In this document: positions 1-8,110 of the stretch, piece after piece
How positions within the stretch are numbered: position 1 is the stretch's first letter
Layout of the letters: each line of letters opens with the position of its first letter
NCBI GenBank assembly: GCA_958296075.1
Contig: CATQHW010000002.1
Location: forward strand, 1,426,001 to 1,490,000
Reading direction: 5' to 3'
Source of the DNA: an uncultured Spirochaetia bacterium
Lineage (GTDB): Bacteria > Spirochaetota > Spirochaetia > SZUA-6 > Bin103
Length of the DNA: 64,000 bases
Translations under genes and position numbers: made by a program
Notes under the pieces: generated by a model
The model's database searches: none
The model's input: the letters and a program-made list of their open reading frames with translations, nothing else
Told to the model about the DNA's origin: nothing

Positions 1-157
1 GGCCGAAGCCGCGCGCGTCGTCTCCCTGCGGCGTCTCGACCTTGACGATCTGCGCCCCCAGATCGCGCAGCACCATGGTAGCGAACGGCCCGGCCAGCAC
101 CCTCGTCAGGTCGGCGACGACGATCCCGGCCAGCGGGCGCCGGTCGGGCGAGCTCAC
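1..157 (-). CDS. CoA-transferase family III (CaiB/BaiF), N-terminal fragment
   Basis: Only the first 52 codons are inside the window; the gene runs off the left edge. Reading from a GTG start at 157, the protein has the N-terminal signature of family III CoA-transferases: [20 protein letters not shown], then [14 protein letters not shown] and GDDARG. Members move CoA between carboxylic acids, for example formyl-CoA to oxalate or carnitine, in the cytoplasm. The substrate cannot be told from this piece. The GTG overlaps the TGA of the upstream K+ channel gene by four bases (GTGA), so the two are probably cotranslated. The family call is firm; the specificity is unknown. Confidence 0.85.
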   Translation of the reverse strand, partial: MSSPDRRPLAGIVVADLTRVLAGPFATMVLRDLGAQIVKVETPQGDDARGFG

Positions 158-1014
158 GCGCCCTTCTTCGTTCCGTGCAGATCGGCCGCGCAGCGCCGGC
201 AGAACTTCGCGTCGGGATCGCTCTCCGAGGTGCCGCACGCCGGGCAGAGACGCTTCTGATGGCGGCTCAGCGCCAGCGAGATCTCCATGCTGACCAACCC
301 GGTCGGCACGGCGATCAGCCCGTACCCCAGGATCATGATGAGGGCCGCCAGCGTCTGGCCGAGCGGCGTCTGCGGCGAGATGTCGCCGTAGCCGACAGTG
401 GTCAACGTGACGATCGCCCAGTAGACGGAGAGCGGGATGCTGATGAATCCGCTCTCGTCCCCTTCGATCAGATAGATCATCGACCCCACCACCACCACGA
501 TCGACAGCACCGCGAACAGGAAGACCGCGATCTTGCGGCCGCTCGCCTTCAGGGCGGCCACGATCAACTCGGCCTCGGCCACGTACTTGGCCAGTTTGAG
601 GACGCGGAACACGCGCAGTACGCGGAGCACGCGGACCACCAGCAGATAATGGCCGCCCGGCAGCAGAACGCTCAGGTAGGTCGGCGCCAGCGCCAGCAGG
701 TCGATGATGCCGAAGAAGCTTCGCGCATAGCGAAGCCGGCCGGGAGAAGCGTAGAGGCGCAGCAGATACTCGACGGAGAACAGGATGGTGAACACCCACT
801 CGGCCACCGACAGCCAGCCGCCGATGGCGCGGCGAATCCTGGGCACGCTGTCGAGCATCACCGCCACGACGCTGGCGACGATCGCCAGGATGAGCAGGAT
901 GTCGAACGCTCTGCCGGCCGGCGTGTCCGCCTCGAAGATGACGCGGTAGAGGTACTGATGGAGACGGCTCCGCCGCCGTTGAGTGGTCACGTCGGCCGCG
1001 GTCATCTCGGCCAT
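154..1014 (-). CDS. voltage-gated K+ channel with C-terminal zinc ribbon
   Basis: A six-transmembrane voltage-gated potassium channel of 286 aa. Visible parts are hydrophobic segments S1-S4 from about residue 35 to 150, an S4 sensor with Arg every third position ([16 protein letters not shown]), a pore loop with the K+ selectivity filter TVGYGD near residue 206, and S6. The cytoplasmic tail is short and holds four cysteines as CPACG...CRRC, a rubredoxin-like zinc ribbon, in place of the RCK domain many bacterial channels carry. It lies between xdhC (14 bp upstream) and the CoA-transferase (4-bp overlap), all on the minus strand. A link to the molybdoenzyme genes is not evident. It could be a Kv-type or KvLm-type channel. 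Confidence 0.9.
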   Translation of the reverse strand: MAEMTAADVTTQRRRSRLHQYLYRVIFEADTPAGRAFDILLILAIVASVVAVMLDSVPRIRRAIGGWLSVAEWVFTILFSVEYLLRLYASPGRLRYARSFFGIIDLLALAPTYLSVLLPGGHYLLVVRVLRVLRVFRVLKLAKYVAEAELIVAALKASGRKIAVFLFAVLSIVVVVGSMIYLIEGDESGFISIPLSVYWAIVTLTTVGYGDISPQTPLGQTLAALIMILGYGLIAVPTGLVSMEISLALSRHQKRLCPACGTSESDPDAKFCRRCAADLHGTKKGA

Positions 1015-1027
1015 CGGGCCAACCGTA

Positions 1028-2068
1028 TCACGCCCCGGCGGCGGCGCGAGTCAGGCGCTTGGCTTCGATCACCTGCGCCAGGATCGCCAGCGCGATCTCG
1101 GCCGGCGTGACGGCGCCGATGGCGAGCCCGGCCGGGCCCCGGACGCGGTCGATCGCCGCCGGATCGAAGCCGGCGTCCCGCAAGCGCGCGCGGCGCCTGG
1201 CGTGGGTGCGGGAGCTGCCGAGCGCGCCGACGTAGGCGGCGGGGCCGGCCAGCAGGTGGCGCAGGGCCGCGTCGTCGATCTTCGGGTCATGCGTGAGCAG
1301 CACCGCGTAGGTGTTCCCGGTAACGGGCCGCCGGCCGAGCACGCGGTCGGGCCACTCGGCCAGCAACTCGTCCGGTTCGACCGCGAATCGCTCGCGCGCG
1401 GCGAACACTCGCCGCGGATCGATCACCACCGTTCGGAAGCCGAGCTCGCGGGCGAAGCCGACCAGGTGCACGGCGACGTGGCCCGCGCCGACGATCAGCA
1501 GCTCGTCGGGCCGCGGCAACAGGTGGGCGAAGGTCTCCTCCCCGGAGACCGCGATCAAGGCGCTCTCCTGCGCGGCGGCGGCGAACTCGCAAGCGGCGCG
1601 CACGGCGTCCGCCGCTCCGCCGACGCCGCCTGCCCGCACGTGGCGCTCGCCGACGTCGATCAGGGCGTGCGACGCGCCGCCGCCGCGCATCGGGGTGAGC
1701 AGGACCGCCGGCCGCTGCCGCTCCAGGCCGTCGAGGATCGCTTCCCACAGGTCGCGGCCCAACTCGGCCAGGTGGACCGACAGCTTGCCCCCGCACGACA
1801 GCCCGACCGACCACGCGCGCTCGTCCTCGATGCCGTACTCCAGGCGGCCGGGGCCGCGCTCGCCGGCCAGGAGGCGCACCGCCTCCTCGATCACCGCCGC
1901 CTCGATGCAGCCGCCGCTCAGCGATCCGGCTACCTGCAGGTCCGCGGTGACCGCCATCGCCCCGCCCGGGCGGCGGGGCGCCGAGCCCCAGGCGGCGACC
2001 ACGCGCGCCAGCGCGAACCGCGTGCCGGCCGCGTGCCAGCGGCGCGCCGCCGCCTCGATGTCGCGCAT
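1028..2068 (-). CDS. xdhC: XdhC/CoxI family molybdenum-cofactor insertion protein
   Basis: The 346-aa protein matches the XdhC/CoxI family throughout. The N-terminal domain has WGSAPRRPGGAMAV and GSLSGGCIEAAV, and the second domain is Rossmann-like with LLIVGAGHVAVHL near residue 191 and a downstream HDPKIDD segment. XdhC binds molybdenum cofactor, promotes its sulfuration and delivers it to xanthine-dehydrogenase-family enzymes. It is transcribed divergently from the hydroxylase accessory operon that starts at 2201, so the 132-bp gap should hold both promoters. That setting fits a role in maturing the large subunit encoded at 14.4 kb. Family assignment is strong; the exact client is inferred. 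Confidence 0.9.
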   Translation of the reverse strand: MRDIEAAARRWHAAGTRFALARVVAAWGSAPRRPGGAMAVTADLQVAGSLSGGCIEAAVIEEAVRLLAGERGPGRLEYGIEDERAWSVGLSCGGKLSVHLAELGRDLWEAILDGLERQRPAVLLTPMRGGGASHALIDVGERHVRAGGVGGAADAVRAACEFAAAAQESALIAVSGEETFAHLLPRPDELLIVGAGHVAVHLVGFARELGFRTVVIDPRRVFAARERFAVEPDELLAEWPDRVLGRRPVTGNTYAVLLTHDPKIDDAALRHLLAGPAAYVGALGSSRTHARRRARLRDAGFDPAAIDRVRGPAGLAIGAVTPAEIALAILAQVIEAKRLTRAAAGA

Positions 2069-2113
2069 CTGCCGCAGAGATTACCCTACCGGGGGCCGTT
2101 CGTCCGCTTGGAG

Positions 2114-2141
2114 TTGACAGTGGCATGCGAGCGCCCATACG
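2114..2141 (+). promoter_or_regulatory. candidate sigma-70-type promoter of the coxG operon
   Basis: A perfect -35 box TTGACA (2114-2119) is followed after 16 bases by CATACG (2136-2141), a weak -10 match (3 of 6). It sits in the divergent gap between xdhC and coxG, pointing to coxG, and would give a leader of about 50 bases. The strength of the -35 is the main support. Confidence 0.45.
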
Positions 2142-2200
2142 GTCACGCAGGCTCACCATCCGGCGCCGGTGGCGCGGGCGGCTGCCACCCTGATCCAGCG

Positions 2201-2665
2201 ATGCGATTGACCGGCGAATTTTCCTTCGAGGCGGCTCCCGAGGCGGTGTGGAGCGCGCTGATGGACCCGGACGTGCTCCGTTCGGCGCTGCCCGGCACCG
2301 ACCGGCTCGACCGGATCGACGACACCCACTTCGACGCGTCGTGGCGCGTCAAGCTCGGCCCGATTCGCGGCGTCTTCACGGGCGCCATCGTCCTCTCCGG
2401 CGTACAGCCGCCGGTCTGTTACCACATGAGCGCGACCGGCCGCGGACCGGTCGGCGTCGTCACCGGCGAGGCCGACTTCCGGCTGCGCGCCGCCGGCGGC
2501 GCCACCGTGCTCGACTACGACCTGGACGCGCGCGTCAGCGGGCGGCTCGCCGCCATCGGCCAGCGGCTGGTGGAGAGCTCGATGCGCTCGCTGGTGCGCG
2601 ACGCGTTGCAGGGACTGGCGGAGCGGGTCCGCGAGCGCGTGGCTGGCGGCGGGAGCGGCGCGTGA
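2201..2665 (+). CDS. CoxG family protein (SRPBCC fold)
   Basis: A 154-aa SRPBCC-fold protein starting [20 protein letters not shown] and continuing with [11 protein letters not shown], typical of CoxG (carbon monoxide dehydrogenase subunit G). CoxG proteins accompany molybdenum hydroxylases; in carboxydotrophs a C-terminal amphipathic helix recruits the enzyme to the membrane. Here the protein stops soon after the SRPBCC domain without an evident anchor, though its Arg-rich last 25 residues could be an amphipathic helix. The ATG at 2201 was chosen because the fold begins there; a longer upstream reading frame has no homology. Its TGA overlaps the GTG of the next gene (GTGA). Confidence 0.85.
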   Translation: MRLTGEFSFEAAPEAVWSALMDPDVLRSALPGTDRLDRIDDTHFDASWRVKLGPIRGVFTGAIVLSGVQPPVCYHMSATGRGPVGVVTGEADFRLRAAGGATVLDYDLDARVSGRLAAIGQRLVESSMRSLVRDALQGLAERVRERVAGGGSGA

Positions 2666-3159
2666 GCGACCTCTGCGCGCCGGAACCGGTCACCGTCGCC
2701 ATCACGATCAACGGCCGCCGCTATCGAGCGCGGGTGGAGCCGCGCACGCTGCTGGTCCACTTCATCCGGGAGCAGGCCGGGCTCACCGGCACCAACATCG
2801 GCTGCGAGACGGGGCTGTGCGGAGCCTGCACGGTGATGCTGGACGGCGTGGGCGCCCGCTCGTGCACGCAACTGGCCGCGCAGGCCGACGGCCGTTCGGT
2901 CACCACCATCGAGGGGCTGGCCGGCGGCGGCGAGTTGCACCCGCTGCAACGGGCGTTCTGGGAAAAGCACGCCCTGCAGTGCGGCTACTGCACGCCGGGC
3001 ATGATCCTGGCGGCGCTCGACCTGCTGCAGAAGAACCCCGATCCGTCCGACGACCAGGTGCGCGAAGCGCTCAAGGGCAACCTGTGCCGGTGCACCGGTT
3101 ACCACAACATCGTCATCGCCGTACGGCACGCCGCCGCGGTCATGGCGGCGGAGGACTGA
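2662..3159 (+). CDS. molybdenum hydroxylase small subunit, [2Fe-2S] x2 (CoxS-like)
   Basis: A 165-aa iron-sulfur subunit of the xanthine dehydrogenase/CO dehydrogenase family. The N-terminal plant-ferredoxin-like domain binds the first cluster through [10 protein letters not shown] plus a fourth Cys near residue 68. The C-terminal helical domain binds the second through QCGYC and LCRCTGY. It passes electrons from the molybdenum site to the FAD subunit. The start is GTG, overlapping the coxG stop by four bases. It belongs to an accessory-type cluster that has no large subunit of its own; its partner may be the one at 14.4 kb or one outside the window. Confidence 0.92.
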   Translation: MSDLCAPEPVTVAITINGRRYRARVEPRTLLVHFIREQAGLTGTNIGCETGLCGACTVMLDGVGARSCTQLAAQADGRSVTTIEGLAGGGELHPLQRAFWEKHALQCGYCTPGMILAALDLLQKNPDPSDDQVREALKGNLCRCTGYHNIVIAVRHAAAVMAAED

Positions 3160-3160
3160 T

Positions 3161-4054
3161 CTGTATCCCGCGCCGTTCGCCTACCGCCGCGCCGAGTCGC
3201 TGGCCGCCGCCGTGGAACTGCTGGAGCGCTACGAGGACGCCAAGCTGCTCGCCGGCGGCCACAGCCTGCTGCCGATGATGAAACTCCGTCTGGCGCAGCC
3301 GGCGGTGCTGGTCGACATCGGCCGCATGCCGCTGGCCGGCATCGACGTGACGGCCGGTGCCGTGCCGAATGGCGTCCTGACGGTCGGCGCTCTGACCACC
3401 CACCACCGCCTTGCGGTCTCCACGCCGGTGGCGGCCGGCTGGCAGGCGTTTGCGGAGGCGGCCGCCAGCATCGGCGACCCGATCGTGCGCAACCACGGCA
3501 CCGCCGGGGGCAACGTCGCGCACGCCGATCCCGCTTCCGACCTGCCGGCCGCGCTGCTGGCGCTCGACGGCGAGGTCGTCGCCACCGGCCCGGACGGCGC
3601 TCGGCGCATTCCGGCCGACCAGTTCTTCCAGGGGCTGCTGACCACGGCGCTCGAGCCGACCGAAGTCCTCACCGATCTGCGGCTGCCGGCGCCGGGGCCG
3701 CGCACCGGCTCGGCCTATCTCAAGTTCGAACATCCCGCGTCCGGGTTCGCGGTGTGCGGCGCCGCCGCCGTGGTCGCGCTGGGCGATGACGGCCGGTGCC
3801 GGCGGGCGCGCCTCTGCTTCAACGGCGTCACCGAGACACCGCTCGACGCGACCGCGGTCGCCGCAGCGCTCGCCGGCAGCGACCCGAACGACCGCGCCAT
3901 CGAACAGGCGGTAGCCGACTGCCTGCGCGTCGAGGACCCGCTGGCCGACACCTTCGCGTCCGGCGAATACCGCGCGCAGCTTGCGCGCGTCTATGCCCGC
4001 CGCGCTCTGCGCGTCGCGCGCGAACGCGCCCGCCGCGGCGCTGCCGGCGCCTGA
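3161..4054 (+). CDS. molybdenum hydroxylase FAD-binding (medium) subunit, CoxM-like, probable CTG start
   Basis: The FAD subunit of a molybdenum hydroxylase. Visible motifs are KLLAGGHSLLPMMKLR, the FAD pyrophosphate-binding loop, and IGDPIVRNHGTAGGN with DPASDLPAA, the second FAD-binding stretch. The first ATG/GTG/TTG in frame is GTG 3212, but that would remove YPAPFAYRRAESLAAAV, which aligns with the start of the family (MYPAPF-Y). The reading frame upstream is open only through a CTG at 3161, six bases after a GGAGG (3150-3154), directly following the previous stop. I therefore place the start at CTG 3161 (297 aa); this is inference. The gene is the third of the coxG-S-M-D-E run. Confidence 0.85.
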   Translation: MYPAPFAYRRAESLAAAVELLERYEDAKLLAGGHSLLPMMKLRLAQPAVLVDIGRMPLAGIDVTAGAVPNGVLTVGALTTHHRLAVSTPVAAGWQAFAEAAASIGDPIVRNHGTAGGNVAHADPASDLPAALLALDGEVVATGPDGARRIPADQFFQGLLTTALEPTEVLTDLRLPAPGPRTGSAYLKFEHPASGFAVCGAAAVVALGDDGRCRRARLCFNGVTETPLDATAVAAALAGSDPNDRAIEQAVADCLRVEDPLADTFASGEYRAQLARVYARRALRVARERARRGAAGA

Positions 4055-4061
4055 CGTACCG

Positions 4062-4961
4062 TTGACTGAGCGGACGCCGCGGCTCGATAGCGTCGACGCC
4101 GTGCAGGAGGCGATGGAACGGTGCGCTTACGTGGCCGACCGCGACTTGGCCACCTGCGTCTTCCTGGCCATGAAGCTCGACCGGCCGCTGTTCCTGGAGG
4201 GGGAGACCGGCGTCGGCAAGACGGAGATCGCCAAGGTGCTCTCGTCGATCCTGGATGCCGAGATGATCCGCCTGCAGTGCTACGAGGGGTTGGACGTGTC
4301 GACGGCGGTCTATGAATGGAACTACGCGCGGCAGATCCTGCGCATCCGCATGCTGGAGGCGGCCGGGGAGGCGCACGCCGGCGCGGATATCTTCACCCGT
4401 GAGTTCCTGCTGGCCCGCCCGCTGCTGCAGGCGATCGACCCGGCGGTGACGCGCCGCCGGGTACTGCTTGTGGACGAATTGGACCGCGCGGACGAGGAGT
4501 TCGAAGCGTTTCTGCTGGAAGCGCTGTCCGACTTCCAGGTCACGGTCCCGGAGATCGGCACCTTCAAGGCGAGCGAGCCGCCGGTGGTCGTCATCACCTC
4601 CAACCGCACGCGCGAGGTGCACGACGCCCTCAAACGGCGCTGCCTGTACCACTGGATCGACTTTCCCGACCTCGACAAGGAGTTGCGCATCGTGCGGCGG
4701 CGCGTCCCGGAGGCCGCCGCCGCCCTGTCGGCGCAGGTGGTGGCGTTCGTGCAGGAGCTGCGCTCCCGCGAACTCTACAAGCGGCCCGGCGTCGCCGAGA
4801 CCCTGGACTGGCTGCACGCGCTGCGCGCCCTGAGCGAACGGGAACTGGCCGCCGACGTGGTGGAGCGCACGCTGGGGGTGCTGCTCAAGTATCAGGACGA
4901 CGTGCAGTCGGTGCGCCCGGCGGTGCCCGGCCTGATCGAGCAGGCGCGCGCGAGCGCCTGA
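4062..4961 (+). CDS. MoxR-family AAA+ ATPase, CoxD-like
   Basis: A MoxR-type AAA+ ATPase of about 299 aa. Walker A is GETGVGKTE, Walker B is LLVDELDRADEEFEAF and sensor 1 is VVVITSNRTRE. CoxD proteins remodel the molybdenum active site of the hydroxylase together with a VWA partner, and the next gene encodes exactly that partner (CoxE). The start is uncertain: TTG 4062, eight bases after the previous stop, is preferred because homologues begin shortly before the SVDAVQEAMERCAYVADRDLA segment; GTG 4101 and ATG 4113 are alternatives. The 3' end is followed 17 bases later by coxE. Confidence 0.85.
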   Translation: MTERTPRLDSVDAVQEAMERCAYVADRDLATCVFLAMKLDRPLFLEGETGVGKTEIAKVLSSILDAEMIRLQCYEGLDVSTAVYEWNYARQILRIRMLEAAGEAHAGADIFTREFLLARPLLQAIDPAVTRRRVLLVDELDRADEEFEAFLLEALSDFQVTVPEIGTFKASEPPVVVITSNRTREVHDALKRRCLYHWIDFPDLDKELRIVRRRVPEAAAALSAQVVAFVQELRSRELYKRPGVAETLDWLHALRALSERELAADVVERTLGVLLKYQDDVQSVRPAVPGLIEQARASA

Positions 4962-4978
4962 GCGCCGAAGCGATCCCA

Positions 4979-6181
4979 TTGGCCGGAGCGCCGCATCTTC
5001 CGCGCTCGGCGTTGCTGTTCGCGCGCGTGCTGCGCGGCCTGGGCATGAGCGTGGGCGCCGGTGACGTGACCGCCTTCCTGCAGGCGATGCAGGCGGTCGG
5101 CATCCGTTCGCGCGGCGACGTGCGCGCCGCCGCGCGCAGCCTGTTCACCACCAGCGTCGCCGAACACCAGCGCTTCGACCGCGCCTTCGACCGGTTCTGG
5201 AGCCACCGGCAGCAACCCGCATGGGACGGGCTGCCGCCCCCGGAGATCGAGCAGGAGCGGACGGCGGTCAGCGCCGCGGCCGGCGCAAGCGGCTGTTCGG
5301 AGGAGTCGGAGCGCTCCGACCGGACCCTGACCTGGTCGGCCGCCGAGCGCCTGCGCCGCAAGGATTTCGGCGCCATGGACGACGCCGAACTACGCCAGAT
5401 GTACGATTTGGTAGATAGTATGCGGGTCGAATTGCCAGTGCGGGCGGTGCGCCGTACGCGCCCCGCGCGCCGCGGCCATCTGATCGACATGCGCGGCTCG
5501 CTGCGCGCCGGCCTGCGGTCGGGTGGCGAGTTGACCCGGCTGCGCTGGCGGCGCCGCAAGCTCCGGCCTCGCCGCCTGATCCTGATCTGCGACGTCTCCG
5601 GCTCCATGGAGCGCTATAGCCGCGCGCTGCTGGCGTTCGTGCACGCCACCGCCCGCGGCCTGCCGCGCGGCGAAGCGTTCGTCTTCGGCACGCGGCTGTC
5701 GCGCATCACCCGGCTCCTGACCGGCCGTCGGATCGTCGAGGCGCTGCGCGCGGTAGCCGATCACGTACTGGACTGGGGCGGCGGCACCCGTATCGGCGAG
5801 GTCCTGCGGGACTTCAACTACCGCTGGGCGCGGCGCGTCCTGTCGGAGCGGGCCGTCGTGGTGTTGATCAGCGACGGCTGGGACCGCGGCGACGCCGCGC
5901 TGCTGCGCGCAGAGATCGATCGGCTGCGCCGTAGCTGCGGGCAGTTGGTCTGGCTCAACCCGCTGGCTGGCTCGCCCGGTTTCGAGCCGCGCACGCGCGG
6001 CCTGCAGGCGGCCTTGCCGTTCGTGGACCTGCACCTGCCGGCGCACAATCTGCAGGCGCTGGAACGCTTCGGCGCCCTGTTGAGGGAATTAGGGTTGCAG
6101 GAATCAGGGCTGCAGGAATCGCGCCCTCAGAAGACGGGCCTGCGGGCGGAGGACCGGACGGCGTTCGGCCCGCAGGCATGA
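4979..6181 (+). CDS. VWA-domain protein, CoxE-like
   Basis: A 400-aa protein ending in a von Willebrand A domain. The metal-ion-dependent adhesion motif is CDVSGSM near residue 204, followed by VFGTRLSRITR and the third site ISDGWDRGD. CoxE proteins work with the MoxR ATPase CoxD in maturing molybdenum hydroxylases. The start is TTG at 4979. The last 40 residues are odd: a short imperfect duplication, GLQESGLQES, forms a low-complexity tail. The TGA overlaps the ATG of the following flavoenzyme (ATGA), coupling the two. Confidence 0.87.
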   Translation: MAGAPHLPRSALLFARVLRGLGMSVGAGDVTAFLQAMQAVGIRSRGDVRAAARSLFTTSVAEHQRFDRAFDRFWSHRQQPAWDGLPPPEIEQERTAVSAAAGASGCSEESERSDRTLTWSAAERLRRKDFGAMDDAELRQMYDLVDSMRVELPVRAVRRTRPARRGHLIDMRGSLRAGLRSGGELTRLRWRRRKLRPRRLILICDVSGSMERYSRALLAFVHATARGLPRGEAFVFGTRLSRITRLLTGRRIVEALRAVADHVLDWGGGTRIGEVLRDFNYRWARRVLSERAVVVLISDGWDRGDAALLRAEIDRLRRSCGQLVWLNPLAGSPGFEPRTRGLQAALPFVDLHLPAHNLQALERFGALLRELGLQESGLQESRPQKTGLRAEDRTAFGPQA

Positions 6182-7311
6182 CGGTCGCGGTGGTGGGGGC
6201 GGGCATCTTCGGGGTCGCCGCGGCGCTGGAGCTCTCCCTGCGCAGCCACCGGGTCACGCTGTTCGACGCAGACGTCGTGCCGGCGCCGCGCGCTGCCTCG
6301 ACCGACGAGGCCAAGGCGATCCGCCGCGTCCGGTACGCCGGGGACAAGGCCGGCTACGTGGAGATGGCGGAGCGCTCGGCCGATCAATGGCACGCCTGGG
6401 AGCGGCAGACCGGCCGCCACGTGTTGCACCGCACCGGCCATCTGAGCATCGTCCGCAACCACACGGCGCCACGATCGCTCATCCATGAAAGTGTGCGCTG
6501 GCTGCACGCCCGCGGCGCGATCGAGGTGCAGGAGCTATCGGCGGCGGCGCTGCGCCGGCGGTTCCCGCAGTTCACGGTGGCCGATGACGAGGCGGGCGTC
6601 TACGACCCGTGGGGCGGCTATCTGGAGAGCGCCGCTGCGGTACGCATGCTGGCCGACTTGGCGGTCGACGCCGGCGTGACGCTGCGCGAGCGCACGGCGG
6701 TCGCCGCGGTGGGCGAGCGCGCCGGCGCGGCGACGGTGCGCGCGGCCGGCGCCGAGCACGCCTTCGACCGGGTGGTGGTGGCGGCCGGCGCCTGGATCGG
6801 GCGGCTGCTGCCGGCGCTGGCCCGGCGGCTGAGGGTCACCCGCCAGGAGACGCTGCTGCTGCCGGCGCCCGGCGCGGCGGCCTTCGCCTATCCGCGGATG
6901 CCGACCTGGGGCGCCGACCCGGATGGGGACGAGTGGTACGGCTTTCCGCTGCTGCGCGGCGGGTGCGTGAAGGTGGCCCGCGACCGGCTCGGCCCGGCGG
7001 TCGACGCCGGCGCCGAGCGGGCCGGCACCTCCCTGTTCGCCGCGGATGCGGAGGCGATGTTGCGCCGCCGCATCCCGGCGCTGGCCGGCTCGCCGGGAGC
7101 GTGCGGCCGCAGTTGCCTCTACACCATGACGACGGACGCGCACTTCATCATCGACCGGGTGCCGGGGGGCGAACGGCTGGTGGTCGCCGGCGCCGGCAGC
7201 GGCCACGCCTTCAAGTTCGGCGGCGTCCTCGGGCCGCTGATCGCCGGCGTGGTCGAGGGCCTCCCGGACCCGGCGGGAGCGCCGTTCCGCATCGGCAGCC
7301 GGTTCCGGTGA
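6178..7311 (+). CDS. FAD-dependent oxidoreductase, monomeric sarcosine oxidase / N-methyl amino acid oxidase type
   Basis: A DAO-family flavoprotein of 377 aa. The N-terminal dinucleotide fold is VAVVGAGIFGVAAALEL. The C-terminal part resembles monomeric sarcosine oxidase: a CLYTMTTDAHFIID segment whose Cys corresponds to the residue that holds FAD covalently in that enzyme, and AGSGHAFKFGGVLG, the flavin-contact loop. The likely reaction is oxidative demethylation or deamination of a small N-methyl amino acid with release of hydrogen peroxide; the substrate is not determined. It is translationally coupled to coxE by ATGA, so it may supply or share a substrate route with the hydroxylase, which is inference. 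Confidence 0.85.
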   Translation: MTVAVVGAGIFGVAAALELSLRSHRVTLFDADVVPAPRAASTDEAKAIRRVRYAGDKAGYVEMAERSADQWHAWERQTGRHVLHRTGHLSIVRNHTAPRSLIHESVRWLHARGAIEVQELSAAALRRRFPQFTVADDEAGVYDPWGGYLESAAAVRMLADLAVDAGVTLRERTAVAAVGERAGAATVRAAGAEHAFDRVVVAAGAWIGRLLPALARRLRVTRQETLLLPAPGAAAFAYPRMPTWGADPDGDEWYGFPLLRGGCVKVARDRLGPAVDAGAERAGTSLFAADAEAMLRRRIPALAGSPGACGRSCLYTMTTDAHFIIDRVPGGERLVVAGAGSGHAFKFGGVLGPLIAGVVEGLPDPAGAPFRIGSRFR

Positions 7312-7343
7312 CCGTCCATCGTCAGGCACCATTCCCGGCAGGC

Positions 7344-7898
7344 ATGTCCGACCGGTACCTCGCGCTCCTGCGTGGCATCAACGTGGGCGGCAACAATCTC
7401 ATCGGCAAGGACGACCTGCGCCGCTGTTTCCAGGAACTCGGCTTCGAGCGGGTGCGCACCTACATCCAGAGCGGCAACGTTCTGTTCCGGGCGTCGGCTG
7501 CCGGCGCCGCGGCGCTCACCAGACGGGTGGAGGAAGGTCTGTCCGAGCGCTTCGCGTACGCCGCGCGCGCGGTGGTGCTGTCGCATGCCGATTACACGGC
7601 TGCGCTCGCCGCGGCGCCGCCGGCGTGGGGCCGGGACGCCGACTGCCGGCACAACGCGCTGTTCACCCTTGCCGGCGCAACCCCGGGCGAGGTGCTTGCC
7701 GCCCTGCCGCCGGCCAGACCGGACATCGACACCATCGCCGCCGGCCCCGGCGTCGTGTTCTGGTCGGCGGCGAAGGATCGCATCACCCGCTCGGCCTTCA
7801 TGAAGCTCCCGACCCTTCCGGTCTACCGGCAGGTGACGATCCGCAACCACAACACCGTCCGCAAGCTCGCCGCGCTGCTGGAGGCGCTGTCGTCGTAG
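7344..7898 (+). CDS. DUF1697 family protein
   Basis: A 184-aa protein with the complete DUF1697 pattern: RYLALLRGINVGGNN at the start, ELGFERVRTYIQSGNVLF, and RSAFMKLPTLPVYRQVTIRNHNTVRKL near the end. The family is widespread in bacteria, soluble and of unknown function. It follows the sarcosine-oxidase-like gene by 32 bases, so it probably shares its transcript. ATG 7344 fits the family start exactly. Confidence 0.88.
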   Translation: MSDRYLALLRGINVGGNNLIGKDDLRRCFQELGFERVRTYIQSGNVLFRASAAGAAALTRRVEEGLSERFAYAARAVVLSHADYTAALAAAPPAWGRDADCRHNALFTLAGATPGEVLAALPPARPDIDTIAAGPGVVFWSAAKDRITRSAFMKLPTLPVYRQVTIRNHNTVRKLAALLEALSS

Positions 7899-8060
7899 TC
7901 AGCGGGTCGGGTCGCAGCGCGGAGCCGGAGGTTATCGGGGCTCGGCGCCGTCGCCGGGCCGGGACCGGGAGAGCCCCACCCTAATCGAGCATACCAAGTA
8001 TACCAGGTTGGCGCTGTACGGAGGCTGTGCATCCCGCTCATGCGGCCCATCCGGCCCATG

Positions 8061-8091
8061 CGGGCCGCCCGGTTGGCGATCGGGCGGCCCG
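8061..8091. repeat. perfect 11-bp inverted repeat across a promoter
   Basis: The arms cgggccgcccg (8061-8071) and cgggcggcccg (8081-8091) are exact reverse complements around a 9-base centre. The dyad covers the -35 box and most of the spacer of the predicted sigma-factor promoter. It is followed by no T-run, so an operator is a better reading than a terminator. Just upstream, cggcccat occurs twice (8043-8050 and 8052-8059). The rest of the 212-bp gap 7899-8110 shows only a duplicated ATACCA near 7993-8005. Confidence 0.6.
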
Positions 8092-8101
8092 CGCCTACTA
8101 T
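8073..8101 (+). promoter_or_regulatory. candidate promoter of the ECF sigma factor gene
   Basis: TTGGCG (8073-8078), a 17-base spacer and TACTAT (8096-8101) form a good sigma-70-like promoter. The -10 box ends only nine bases before the ATG at 8111, so transcription would start almost at the start codon and the message would be leaderless or nearly so. Confidence 0.5.
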
Positions 8102-8110
8102 AGCGGCGCG

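Noticed and set aside
983-2200. Plus-strand open frame ahead of coxG
   Set aside because: It is the shadow of xdhC on the other strand; only the part from 2201 shows a recognisable protein.
3828-4979. 383-codon minus-strand frame opposite coxD
   Set aside because: Shadow frame; no motif, while coxD has all AAA+ motifs.
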